From Pontederia crassipes (lineage: Eukaryota > Streptophyta > Magnoliopsida > Commelinales > Pontederiaceae), in assembly GCA_030549335.1 (NCBI GenBank), contig CM060198.1, positions 53,132,995-53,196,994 on the forward strand: a stretch of 64,000 nt of DNA. Reading direction: 5' to 3'. The notes beneath the pieces are model-generated. The model was not told the origin of the DNA. It searched no databases and was given only the letters and a program-made list of their open reading frames with translations. The position numbers and the translations under genes are program-made. Within the stretch, counting starts at the first letter, position 1. The number at the start of each line of letters is the position of its first letter. This document shows positions 49,401-61,088 of the stretch, one piece after another.

Positions 49401-50701
49401 TTAGGTTTTGCTGAATTTTTTTTTAAGTCAAGGTTTTGAGTGATTCAAACAATAGTGAGTTGAAAGAATACAGTTTGCATCAAAATGCACACATGCTTTA
49501 CACAATAGCAGCTTTAATTTGATTGGCTATATTTCAGAGAATATTAAACCCTTTATACCTAAAGAATATCAATTCACAACAGACCAATCAGCAATTTGAA
49601 GCACGGTGTATAACCATGGAAGAAGTTGAAATGAGGATGAGGCAAGACTGACAATTTCATCGTGGAAAAGACCTGTAACAAATCCCGAGTGGTTCCAGCC
49701 AGCTGAGACATTTGAAACAGATAAGTCCTCGAAGAATTTCACCAGCTTTGGCCGACAACAGATTTCTAGATCCCCATGGCCAAGTTGACCATTTGTGCCT
49801 CTCCCCCAAGTCAGCACCTTACCATCACCTATAATTGTCATGTAAATAAACATATTATAACCAAGAGTTATCTTTCCCGTAAAACTCTCCAAATAATCCA
49901 AATTCCAGAATACTTGTTAGTCCAATTATATTGCCAAACCCTTCTGTTTCATGGCTTAGAAAAGATGAGTACTGAATGCAAAACATACAAGCTACACAGA
50001 ATCCCAGTATGGAAAATGGGCAAAAACTTATCTTTCTTCTAGCTTTGAGCTAGAGATTTTTAGTCAGAAACAGTTGAAATGTGCAGTATAAGACAGTTCA
50101 CAAAATTAAATTTCTATAGAATCTCTAAGTTTCTCCCTCTTCAATGAGTCCATGTGAAACCTTGACGATGCATTTACTACCTTTTTGTTGAAAATCTCCT
50201 TCTCTTTCATAGCAGGTAAAACTAATGCATAAAAAAAAGAAAAAAATTATAACAAGTCGTTCATCTACTAAACCGAAACAAAGAGCTTAAGCAATATTCA
50301 TCTTTCCTTTAATGATCCCCTGGTCCCTGAAAGCTGAAACATCTGTTAGCCCTCATTAAATTAGGTTAAGCGTGTACCCGAATGGCTCCAAAGAACTGTT
50401 TGCACCCGCGGTGTTCTGAATAATCACGGACCACGAAATAAACTCACTAAATACCTGATCAAGATCACCTTTTTTTTCATTTTGCACGGGAAGAAGTATC
50501 GGCTGCAGTACCTGTCAAAGCGACAGCGTGGGCGCCGCCGCAGGCGATGTGGGAGACAGGAGGAAGGTGGCGGAGGGGTTGGGGCAGGTAGCAATCCTGC
50601 CGCGCGCCCACGCCGAGCTGCCCGTCCGTGCCGGCACCCCAACTCCATGCGCCAATCCCTTCCGCCTCTTCGATCTCCACCTCGGTCACTTGGCTCTCCA
50701 T
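46457..50701 (-). CDS. RCC1-repeat (UVR8/RCC1-like) protein, eight exons
   Basis: Exons 50701-50512, 49828-49673, 49017-48859, 47670-47509, 47423-47292, 47193-47080, 46799-46707 and 46635-46457 join in frame through GT-AG junctions to 394 codons plus stop. The protein is a chain of RCC1 blades: 'WSWGAGTDGQLG' (residues 19-30), 'LTWGRGTNGQLGHGD', 'LFMCGDGSFGQLGNGD', 'VYAFGFGRHGQLG', 'LYIWGRRFNGR', 'VYMIGGRRHGM' and a final 'TWGWGEHGQLGLGD'. Seven blades form a propeller used for protein or chromatin binding. Blade ends read GWNHS, CGMRHS, NGDHS, GWNHI and GSEHS. The three GWRHT motifs carrying the UV-B-sensing tryptophans of UVR8 are absent, so a photoreceptor role is unlikely. The specific partner is unknown. 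Confidence 0.88.
47891..48248 (+). mobile_element. 5'-truncated LINE fragment in an RCC1-gene intron
   Basis: A 358-bp insert is flanked by a perfect 18-bp repeat AAAAATATGAGGAAAAAA (47873-47890 and 48249-48266). It ends in 'aatgaaacttttggatgac' followed by a short pyrimidine and A-rich tail, like the 3' ends of plant L1 elements. It is more GC-rich than the intron around it. No coding frame remains. Confidence 0.78.
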
Positions 50702-50759
50702 GACGTGATTCGATACAAGCTTTCGGCAACTCTCCTGTCGGGTAGATTATTGTCTTGAT

Positions 50760-52321
50760 TCTTATGGCCTGGTTAGATTTTTGTGCCCCACGCAGTAAAG
50801 GTTGTGAAGGCATATAAAATAGGCCTTTAAATTAAAGTATATACTAAAAATTTTATTATATATTAAATCTTTCTAAAATTATATATATTTTTTATAATAC
50901 CTCGATTTTAAAGTTTTTATTTTTTATTTTATATTAAAGTTTCTTATATAAATTTAATTATGGTTGAATTATTTTATATTCTTTAATTATATTTCATAAT
51001 AAAAAAAGAGTCGTCCTCATCATTCGAGAACGTAATTTCATTTAAAATGAACTTCATAAATCTCGTGTATTTTTTTACGAAAATTTATTTACCTTAGACT
51101 TTTACACTTTCCAGATCATCAAATACATAACTAAAAAAGAGAACCTTTGTATATTTTGTAAAAGATGATTAAGAGGCTACCTAACGTGATTTTAACTTTT
51201 AAGATCGTTTGACAATAACCCTCTTACATTTCAATATTTCACTAAGACAAAATATATTAAAATTTTAGAAAAAGAAATATTGAATTGTGAGGCTTAAATT
51301 AACATTATGCTAAAATTTTATTATTTCTTAGGATCTAGATCAGAGCTTGAGATAATCAATCTGAAGGAGTATTTTAATTTGAATCCATGTGACGATTTAG
51401 TTGCAAACATAATAAAAGAAAACTTGACAAGTGACAAAAACAGATAGAATCAAATCTATTAAATTGGCATTTAACGCACTCACAATTAATATATCGATTT
51501 AACTATCCATTAAGTACTGAGAGTAATTATGATTTTAGTTGCCACGTATATCAATCTAGCAAAATACACAAATACTAAATATTAGGACGGTGTCCTCATT
51601 CTTTTGTGAAGTACATAGTAAATTCCATCATATACATTTTTTTATAACCAGATTTGCATCACATTTAATACTTTTAATCAATATGTTTTTAATAAAATAG
51701 GAAACAAATAACCCCAACACTCCCCCAACCTTAATGTCAATGATAGACCATTTGCTTAGTTCTTCAAGTCAATGCATATATAATTTCGTTAAAATAGGTT
51801 AAAATATAATTAAAATATCCTTAACAAATGTTTCAAACGATTAAAATATAAAAAGAGCACGAAGACTTGAAGGATAGTAATTTTCAACTTTACAATTTGT
51901 AATCTGAAGGAACCAGAATTTTGATCCAGCAGGTGCACGATTTTTATATATATGATTCGTACAACAATGCATTAAATTATCACTAATATAAAATACAATA
52001 AATAAATTTTTTGGCAACATTAATATTTTTAATTAATTAATTCAGTATATTTTTTCTAAACCAAGAGATTTGGCTTCCATTTTAAATGTTAAAAATTTTC
52101 ATAAAAATCAACAAGAAAATATATTGAAAAAAATGCTTGTGTTATCTTTTTTAATGGGTAGCACTATCAATCATCGTTCGTCCACTCATGATCGAAAAAT
52201 ATTTTCAATTAATAAATTCATCATCCATCATATGATGCCAAGAGTAGAAGCTATTAGCCTATCACTAGGCAGGATTTGATGCAGGAAAGGATTTCTTCTA
52301 CAGTCAAGTCAAGTTATCAAT
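50760..52321. other. AT-rich intergenic region
   Basis: This stretch lies between the RCC1-gene 5' end and the terminal exon of the next gene. No gene or bounded repeat was recognised. Confidence 0.4.
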
Positions 52322-52461
52322 TTATCTTATTTCCATACGAGGAACAATAGAAGCTGTAGTAACACCCTGAAGGTACAAATCTATAACAACAGGACGGACC
52401 AAGAAGGAAAATGTAGAAGCATCCCACAAGAAAGCTGGCTTACTCCAGTCCCAGAACACAC
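52322..52461 (-). other. Probable 3' UTR exon (or cryptic coding exon) of the complex I-like gene
   Basis: A good acceptor (…CTCAG at 52464-52462) precedes this segment. The donor 'CG|GTGAG' just after the stop codon of the gene at 55020 would pair with it across a 2.55-kb intron. If spliced, the reading frame upstream of the TGA continues here for 45 codons ('VFWDWSKPAFLWDAS...') to TAA at 52322. I do not recognise the peptide, and chance is possible. Confidence 0.45.
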
Positions 52462-53140
52462 CTGAGCAGAAGTATTAAAGGTTGATCAGAAAAGATATGG
52501 TTACTAATAAGCAGATAAAAGTACATGAAGATTCAGGACTTCAGAAGAATTCTTTTTTATAACAACATTTATAAGACAATTCTTTTTTCCTTCCTTTATA
52601 ACCATCATGAAAATGAAGATTAACCCAGACCTATGGCTCATAAATTCTCTTTCAAAATTTGAAAAACTTTTTAATCAAATGGAAGAGGAAAAGTTATATG
52701 CACAATCAAGCATGCCATGGGCATTCTTTCACCTTTTTTATTAAGACATCCAACTTTCTTCTCAAAAATTAAGGCATCCAACTTCAACTGCAAGTCAAAT
52801 AAAGCTCAGTATTTGAATCACCAAAGCACAATCATCTCGACTACTGGTCATGCATTTGAAATCTTAGAGGAGACTTAATTTTTGTTTCTGCTTTTCATGA
52901 AAAATGTCCCATTGCAGATGGCTTCTTTAGGCACCCATCTCTTTTCAAGAAATAAGTGGCATATTCTTCACATCAATGTGCTAAATTTGATGTGGCAATT
53001 CAAGCAATTTGTAAAAGAACCAGCAGTAACCAAATCTTGTGAAGAACCCTTGAGAAAAAAATGGATTTCATTAATATTGTGTAGTTGGTAAACAAGGATT
53101 GTCTTTTCTAACAAGTTACAATATGTCTTTTTTTTAACCC

Positions 53141-53190
53141 AACAACAACAAACAACAACAAAGCCTTATCCCACTAGGTGGGGTCGGCTA
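53141..53190 (-). mobile_element. RTE-type LINE 3' tail, minus orientation
   Basis: A (CAA)n tract plus 'aaagccttatcccactaggt' and 'ggggtcggcta' is the last 50 or so bases of the LINE at 34019-37194. No clear target duplication was found, so this is a 5'-truncated copy with decayed flanks. Confidence 0.75.
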
Positions 53191-54375
53191 ATATAATTGC
53201 ACAAGATTTTTTTTGAGAAGGCACAAGATTAATTTTTCTTCAAGGAATTCTAGCTAATTGAAAGGATCTTCAGATCAATATTTTTGAACTCATTCTAACA
53301 TATTCTGCCTGAAGGAACAACATTGCACAGGGCAAGCAAGAAGAAGCTTCAAATAATGGATTCTCGAGGTGATATTTTTGAGAAATCCCCAAGAGCATCA
53401 TTATCATGTAAGAGGAATTCTGGTCTTTTATCTAGGATTTCCAATGGTTTTGAAAGTATCAACTGCTTAAAAGATTATTAAGGAATTTGAAATGTACCAA
53501 TATCTAATTCGAAAAAGTCTTTGGACAGAAATAGCATAGAGGATAGGATACAACACAAATGCAGTTAGAAAACAATTTATGCAATTTTCTGAAATTAAAT
53601 ATAAACAAAGATATCAAAGAAAAAAAAATCATAAAAATGTAGAATCTCTGGAATTGGCCCTAAATGGTAAGTCCCTTGCTGCAAAAACAAAGGGGGGATT
53701 GAGGGATAGTTGACAAAGGTGGAAGATAAAGAATCCATATAAAGTAGAATTGTGCACTGAAGAACAAACAGAAGAATTCTATAAGACAGCATCCAAGAAT
53801 GTCCCTATGTCACTTCAAAAAAAAAAAAAAAGAATGTCCCTATGTAAGCTTATTGTGTTTTTTCAAATGAATTAAAGAAAGTATTGTTGTGTGCTTGTTT
53901 AACATGGTCTCAGTAACAGGTTGGGGGATTGGGTTGTGGAATTGCAATTAAGGTTACTGTTTTTTTTAGAGAGATTAATTTCATTTTTCAATGTTGAGGA
54001 GGAAGCCTTGAACATGTCAGTTAAGATCAGAAGGAAGAGATTAAACAATAATCAGACTTTTATGAGTAGATCCTTTAAACAACAAAGCTAAAAGGCACCA
54101 TCTCATTGAAGTAAAGGAAACTATGTTTTCTTGTCTAATGCTCATGTTTCAACAATAATATTCTTTTTAAATGAATATATTTATTTGTAGACTTATAAGG
54201 AAAATTCATTTTTCACTATCAACCATCTACTTCAAATAATGAAGCAACATATGAAATGTAAATTAGGAAAAGCATAGGCACAAATACTTATAACCTACTG
54301 CAGACCATTTAACAATACTTTCATTCTATTTCAAACACTTGTCCAAAGGTTCAATCATCAAAATGTAGCATTCAT

Positions 54376-54498
54376 GCACAACGAGTGGCGTTCTCTATGA
54401 AGTACTATTGTAATCTTTGAACTGATATCTGATATTCAATAAAGGTTTTGGATGATTAACATTCTGGTTAATCATCCTTTTTCCCCTCAAAAAAAAAA
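54376..54498 (+). mobile_element. 5'-truncated LINE fragment with poly(A) tail
   Basis: A 120-bp insert ends in 'cctttttcccctc' and 13 A. It is flanked by AAATGTAGCATTCAT (54361-54375) and AAATGGAACATTCAT (54499-54513), a 15-bp target duplication with two mismatches. 'tattcaataaaggttttgg' resembles the 3' ends of plant L1 elements. Confidence 0.7.
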
Positions 54499-55019
54499 AA
54501 ATGGAACATTCATCATTTGTATAAACTTACTACTAGCCAGTAAGTAGAACAAAATTCTTCTTTTAAGTTTTAATAATTCTCTGAAACGGCATTCCTTTGT
54601 AAATGCTCATTGAACTATATAGAACGACAACTAGTTAAAGAGCTTAACTTAGCCCATGAAAGGCAAAATTTTAGACGTGCAAGCGCACAAGAATATTCCG
54701 CCACAGATATTCAAACATATGCGTTATTGAACACTAAAGCAAAACGATTTTTCACCAAATAAAAGACACGTTCAGGTCTCAACATGGAATTTTCACCTAA
54801 ATTTCAAATCTAATTCAAATGATCCAATTGGTTCAAGCGAGTGACATTCAGGTCCCAATATGGCATTTTCACCTAAAAATCGCATCTAATTCTTCTTATG
54901 ATCCAACTAGTTTAGCAGATTCAGATTAATGCAGAAGAAGACTAATCTCACATCAAGCCAAATCGATCCCAATATTTACCGACCCCAGAACAGTTTGGGA
55001 GAAGGCGCAGCTCACCGGA

Positions 55020-55307
55020 TCAATCACGGGAAGAGGATTCGGCCACGGGCTGGTGAAGGAGGAGGTCGTCGTAGGGATCGCGGCGTCCGGGGGCCTGGCT
55101 GATCTGGGCGTCCCAGTTGAGCTGAGCGTTGAAGCGGTCGAAGGTCCAGAAGCCGTAGGGTCGGAGGGGGAGGCTCCAGTTGGCCTTGGTCTTCTCGCAG
55201 CGCTCCCGCATGGCGTAGATGTGCTTGCGCTGCGCCTCGTCCCGCGTCTTCGGATCCTCCATCATCCGCAGTATCATGTTCTCGGCGAATTCCATCACAA
55301 ACTTCAT
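55020..55307 (-). CDS. Small protein resembling a plant mitochondrial complex I subunit
   Basis: A 95-residue frame with a GC-rich coding region follows a CT-type leader. Key segments are 'MKFVMEFAENMILRMMEDP', then 'HIYAMRERCEKTKANWSLP', then 'LRPYGFWTFDRFNAQLNWD' and 'QISQAPGRRDPYDDLL'. I recall this pattern from the plant-specific complex I protein encoded by Arabidopsis At1g67350, about the same length. It has no cleavable presequence or membrane span that I can see. If the match holds, it is an accessory part of NADH dehydrogenase in the inner mitochondrial membrane. A consensus donor lies 4 bases after the stop, so the 3' UTR is probably spliced. The family name is from memory; the frame itself is convincing. 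Confidence 0.72.
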   Translation of the reverse strand: MKFVMEFAENMILRMMEDPKTRDEAQRKHIYAMRERCEKTKANWSLPLRPYGFWTFDRFNAQLNWDAQISQAPGRRDPYDDLLLHQPVAESSSRD

Positions 55308-55333
55308 CTTCCTCCTCCCTCTCTCACTTCCTC

Positions 55334-55335
<2 letters not shown>

Positions 55336-55369
<34 letters not shown>
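55336..55369. repeat. (CT)n tract in the 5' leader of the complex I-like gene
   Basis: About 17 CT units lie 29 bases upstream of the start codon, reading GAGAGA on the gene strand. GA-rich leaders are common in plants and can bind BPC-type GAGA factors; binding here is inference. Confidence 0.8.
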
Positions 55370-55370
<1 letters not shown>

Positions 55371-57307
55371 AGAAAATGCAAAAATATTACTGTGGGCACC
55401 CTAATCAGCATTTTCTCCTTGGGCCTTAATAATTGAGTTAAATAGACCAAATTATCCGAACGGCTTGATCCAGTGAAATAGACCAAATTCTGTTGGCCCA
55501 TCAATTCGTAAAATTAGAATCATGGGCTCGATCCAATAGATGCAGATTCGATAGGATCACTCTTTTCTTTTTCTGTTAAGCTTATTCTTTTAAACCTACC
55601 TTAAAATATAACAATTTCTCGTATTTAATTTAAACTATGAACTTATTATATAATATATTGAAATTTTATTATAATTTTCACTAAAGTTCTTCTATCAAAT
55701 TTGCTTTTATTATTTTAATTGTTTTCTATTTCTGAAAAAAATAAAATGCCCTTCCACGTATTGTACTCTTTTTTTTTAAAATTTTTAAAATAAAATAAAA
55801 TATTTTGAAAAGTATACAGTAATTTTTTCATATTTTTAGTTTTTATATTATTGTTTTGTTTTTAAATATTAAAATAGAGAACATGTAAGTGAATTTTAAT
55901 CTTTTAATAAATAGAAAAAAATAAAAAATAGCTGAAAACTTAACAAATTCATATGGAAGGAGTTAAGTAAAAAATGTCATAAAATTTTGATAAGTATTTA
56001 GTTTAGAATTAAACGAAAAAATCATTATAGTTTAAAAGAGGATTAAAAAATAAACATATGATTAAAATAAATGAACCTTTGATCCATCCATAAAATTTTA
56101 AATAAAAATAGATTAGATATCATTAATAAATTTTTAATCTAATATTTAAAATAATGGGAGGCACAATTCATTCATTTTAAAAAAGGGACAAGTTTATTTT
56201 ATTCAAAATAAAAAATATATTATCATTCCTAGTTAATGTGAATTATCACTTCATAGACAATCTACATTGCTAAGCAGATTACTTGCAAATTAAAATAAAA
56301 TAAATATTGTGGGCCCATGTAATTTAATTTCATATTACCAATAATCTAGAAAGATTGCCGGAAGGAAAACGCCCCCTAAGAGATAAAAAAATAGAATGGA
56401 ATTCCCATTATCAAATCAATATTTTAAGATGATGGAGTAACGTCTATTTTAAACTTTTCTATTAATTTATTTTCAAATTCTCACCATTATCATTCTACAT
56501 AATTTATCTATTCTTGATTTCTGCATTTCCCAATATATATAATTAGGCTTGTATGTAAAATTTTTTTTATTAATTTGATCATATCATATATCATTTTTAA
56601 AGTTTGATTTGATTAATTTTTAAACTTACTCTTTGATTCTTAGAATGTGGAGAAGTTTCATAAGCTTGTTGAGAAGATTTCTTCCCAATAAACTCAGAAG
56701 GAGAATAATTTATCGTCAAAATTATGTGAGTACTCTTTGTTCTAACATATGTTGGGATGAATATGAGCATCATTATTAATATCTTTTTATGAGTTTAGTT
56801 CTGTATAAGAGCTTTAATTTCTAGAACAACTTTTAGACTTTTTCAATTTGTTATTGATAATAAATTATCTAATTCCATAATATAATTACTAAGTATATTA
56901 CTTTTTTTTTGCTTTGATTGAATTATTAGTTGACTATTGATATGTCTTATGTTAATTTGATATTATCATAGAATTGATCATTTAATTTTTAGTAGAAGTA
57001 ATTTATGTCATGTTATAGTAAAGTCGGAAGGGAATACTAGAAAAATTTGTACTCCGTTGGATAAATATGGGAATGAGTTGTTCAATAGTTTAGGAGTACG
57101 AACACATTGTGTCCTATCATGAGCGAATTTGAGAGTAAAGCCAAAAGGGAATGCTCTTGTATTACAAAAAACTAAGATAGTTGATTCTATCTTGAAACGA
57201 GGGATCATAATTTATGTGTTCCTAATTCATCTAGAAATTAAATATTTAAATAGTTGCAGAGATAAAACTTAGTTAATTCATAATTATATCGACTCATCTT
57301 AAGGACC
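55370..57307. other. AT-rich intergenic region
   Basis: Promoter side of the complex I-like gene, then AT-rich DNA with no recognisable gene up to the next target duplication. Confidence 0.4.
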
Positions 57308-57312
57308 ATGTA

Positions 57313-60300
57313 TGTAACAATCGACACAAAACGAAAAAAATTAATTTGAATCAAACACGATCTGTTGGAAAGATAAAACTCTAAGTTGTCTTCACAATAA
57401 GATAACAACAGAGGATAGAGGCTATATCAAATTGAATTATGAGTGGAAGACTTTTAGATAAATCAAACCTTTCATTAAATCATTATCCTCCTGACCTCAT
57501 GAAACCCCTCCCTCTTGATTCTCGTTGGTACGCTGCCAACATCCTTAAGGCAAGCCGACAGGACCAAAGAAACCCATTTTCTTTCCCTCTCACGTATGCG
57601 AACAGTGATGAAATCCATAGCGGAGTTGCTGATTGTTCTTAACTGGATTTCAAGAGGCCAACCCTAAGGAGAGAGAGGGCAGGCGCAGGAAGAACAGGGA
57701 GGATTCGGTCGATAGAATTTTCAACGATCTAGAGCAAGGATCAATTCCTAACAGAGGTGGGTGAATCGAAATCACCTTGCATAAATTGAATAGATTATGT
57801 TTTCTGATTATGAACAAATCGTGTTAAGTTAATGATCATAGGTCTCACGAAAGGAAATTGGATGTCTCTATTTTCCCTTGATTTGAAAATTGTTTGATTG
57901 GTTGCTTGTAGGAAAATTAATTGTTTTGCGATGATTTGCCTTGATAATTGTTAGGATTCAAAAATTAGTCTAGGATGAGATTTTTCTAATGATTCAAATA
58001 GTTTTTGTATTGAAATCGGTCTGGAATCCGTCGCTGTCATGATCGCGCCAACCTATGGGCACACCCGTGCCATCACCGCCACGGCCGTGCCGACCCATTG
58101 GCACGCCCATGCCATCGCTTGACGTTGCCCAAGCGACCGAGCGCCCAACTGATCATGGCTATGCCACTTTCCCGGCACGACCGTGCGATGACCAAGTACC
58201 TAGCCGTGATAAAATCGATCGACCGACTCCTTTGAATCGATCGACCATCTTTACCCTCTGTCACGGTCGTGCTCTCTTATGGCACGTGCGTTGATGCATG
58301 CAAAATATAACATATTTTATATTATTATTTTAGTTAATTTTTCTGTAATTTAATCGTGGCACGCATCATTTTAGGTCATTTTTAATAATAATTCCGGATT
58401 TATGCAATCTGACTATTGATTTTCTGAATATTTTAACTTTTGAACAAATTGACTTAATTTCTTTAATTATTTTGCAGTCGGATCGGACAAGTCGAGATGA
58501 CATTCTTTTGCGGCCGATAAATCCTCGTCAACCCAGATTATTTGTCAATCATCAAGGAGCATTCGACTTTTGCGGTCGAGACTATCATTAATCAAGCATG
58601 GTTATCATTAGCCGATACTATCATCATCATGATAAATTGTTATCGACCGAGATAAAATAAGAAGGGCGCAAAACAACATAGAGATGGAGATTATCGGCCG
58701 ATAAATCCAACACCAAAAATTTATCCTTAACCAAGATGTATCGGCCGAGAATTCCATATCAATCAAGTTTATCGGCCGCAAAAATTCAATGTTTTATCCT
58801 TATCGGCCAAGATCGTTGGGCACAAAATTTATCATTCAGCAAGCTTATCGGCCAAGAAGTTCAATCTTTGGGCACAAACTAGATTTTGTGGTCGAGATTT
58901 ACAGAGGATCAAACGAAGTGGATAGTGTTTATCGACTGAAACTTTTATCATTAACTAAGTTTTATCTCTAATCAAATTTAAAGTTGACCATATGATTTTA
59001 TCGATCGTGATCTGCATCAAGACCTTTCGCACCTATAAATACGTGAAGAAGCCGTCGTCCCAATTCGTGCTCTGAAGTTCAGGTTTCTTCCACAGTTGAG
59101 TCGAAAGCTCTGTAGGCTACGACCAAGAGGAGAGAGATGCGACGATTGGAAGTTGATCGTGACTCTAATTAAGTCCGAGAGACTGCTCGACTGTCTGTCT
59201 GTGATCCGAAGCTTCGACTTTTATCTATTTTGAGTGTAATTCTTTCAATTTTTATAATTTATATTTTATTATCTCTCGATAATATCTAGGATGAACTCCA
59301 TGTTTTTATATCTTTTATTTTAGGAGATATTAATTGAAGGGAAATGTTTGGACACTATTTTATTTGTTTTAATCTTTTCTGATCAATTATTAATTGTGCT
59401 TAATACTTTTATGTTAGTTAATTGAATTTCTGAATTAGACTATATCAGTTTATGGAGTGTTTAATTTCAGAACTCATTATACTAATTTTAATTGATTTTA
59501 TATGAAATTAATAATTGACATAAATTTGATAACTAGTGTGTGGAGAATCAAGTTTGTGTGATCTATTGATCTATACCAGTCTGTGGAGTGATTAATAGTC
59601 TAGGGAATCCAATTTAATGCATCTTAATTTTAATATGATTTGAGGATACCAATCGTGGAGAGTTCAATTCTTATTAAATTAAGATAGTTTTATATGATTA
59701 GGTTGAGAGATGCCAGTCGTGGAGATCACAAGTTAATCATGTTAGATTATTTTAGGGAGACACTAATCCATCTTTAAAGATTAAATTTATTTTTTATTAT
59801 TCAAATATTTATCCTGGTCTATTTTCATCCCAAGGTCTAACTTCATCACAACTATCTTATCTTTATCTTATTTTCTTTATTTTATTTTATAAAATCCATT
59901 TTCAAAATCTATGTTTTTTCCTCTCTTATTAATTTATAAATTCAGATATTGTATTAATAATATTCCTCGTGAGTTCGACACTCTTACTCTTATTTTTTAT
60001 ATTACTTGACCGACTAGTGCACTTGCTAGCGATTTTATTTTGCTACATCATTTTACGCATCACCCGCGCCACTTCGTAGAACCCGACCGTGCTACTCAGA
60101 TCGGCACGGCCATGCCACTATATTGTCACGGTCGTACCAAGCCATATGACAGCTCCTTATTTCACCCATGAGTTTCCTTGACTCTGATTTGAACATTGTT
60201 GGTTTGCCTTATGATTTCAACATGAATCTTTTTTTCTGATTTACCTCCTACTGATTTTACTGCCTCCATCATATGAAGAACAAAGAATGACAAGTTCCTA

Positions 60301-61083
60301 AAAGTGATTAATAACTTACGATGAAAGATGAATAATGGGTTATCAGTACAAGCCAAGTGCTTCAAGATAAGAGTCGCTCCCTCGGTCATGGTTTGATTAC
60401 CCATTGACCCGCACAATGCTGTATTATTTGCTCGGCATATCCCAAGAATTAAAGACACATAAAGTCATCCTAATTTCTAAATATGAACTAAGATTAAGAA
60501 GTATGAATAAAAGCAAGTATGAACGTTAAGTCAAATTATTGGTATTCTCATGTCAATTCTAAGATTTCGAGCATCATTTAATTATATGGCTTTATAATCT
60601 CTATTTATCTTTTATGATTATTTATGATGCTCTCATATTCCACTTTTCATTCAAGATAAGTATTCTACCTTAATGCTGATTTCTCTATTCAAGTTATGCA
60701 TTGTATACTTATGTGATTCCCTACTATGCTGTAAAGCTTACGAGATGACCTCCTCCTCCTCTGTGTCTGATTTTTACAGGACCAGATCAGTGATGAGGTA
60801 GAGTATGTGTGCTACGACAAGACTCTGACGATAAGAAAAATCATAGGGCTTATTTATTGTCATTTATCTTTCGCATTTATGAACTCTTGACGTAGAACCA
60901 TATGATATTTTCTTAGAGATGATACAACCATTTTTTTAGACTTCCGCGATTAAAATTATTCTTTTCGTTATTTCTCTATTCTTCTTTCTTTCGTTGATGT
61001 GTCCCGGTTATTGACTGAGATCAACATAATAGTCCAAGTCATGGTCTTTGACACGTTGCAGAGATCGATTTGGGAGTGTTACA
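57313..61083. mobile_element. Solo gypsy-type LTR, split by a nested solo LTR
   Basis: The element starts TGTAACAATCG and ends GGGAGTGTTACA, the same kind of ends as the gypsy LTRs at 37780 and 43480. A perfect 5-bp target duplication ATGTA flanks it at 57308-57312 and 61084-61088. Removing the nested element (58292-60062) leaves about 2.0 kb, close to the gypsy LTR length. A cluster of GGCACGGCCGTGCC-type words at 58045-58290 continues at 60064-60140 across the insertion. No internal region is present. Confidence 0.82.
58292..60062 (+). mobile_element. Solo LTR (family A/B/C), plus orientation, nested in the LTR at 57313
   Basis: It starts TGATGCATGC and ends TTACGCATCA. A TATAAATA box lies at 59034-59041. 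Upstream, at 58505-58870, the word TATCGGCCGATA recurs in many variants. Near the 3' end it has 'ttgaccgactagtgcacttg' and 'ctagc', the signature shared with 26093-27804 and (inverted) 4352-5796. Its bases interrupt the palindrome cluster of the host LTR. No convincing 5-bp duplication is left (TGCGT and CCCGC). Confidence 0.75.
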
Positions 61084-61088
61084 ATGTA

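Larger units (their letters stand above)
52465..55015. other. Predicted 2.55-kb intron in the 3' UTR of the complex I-like gene
   Basis: Apart from two small LINE tails (53141-53190 and 54376-54498) no feature was recognised. Confidence 0.4.

Noticed and set aside
52070-52279. Small plus-strand open frame of 69 codons
   Set aside because: No domain, AT-rich codon use, and no supporting promoter or splice context.
58287-60067. Target duplication for the inner solo LTR
   Set aside because: The adjoining five bases (TGCGT and CCCGC) do not match well enough to claim; only the ends and family signature support the boundaries.
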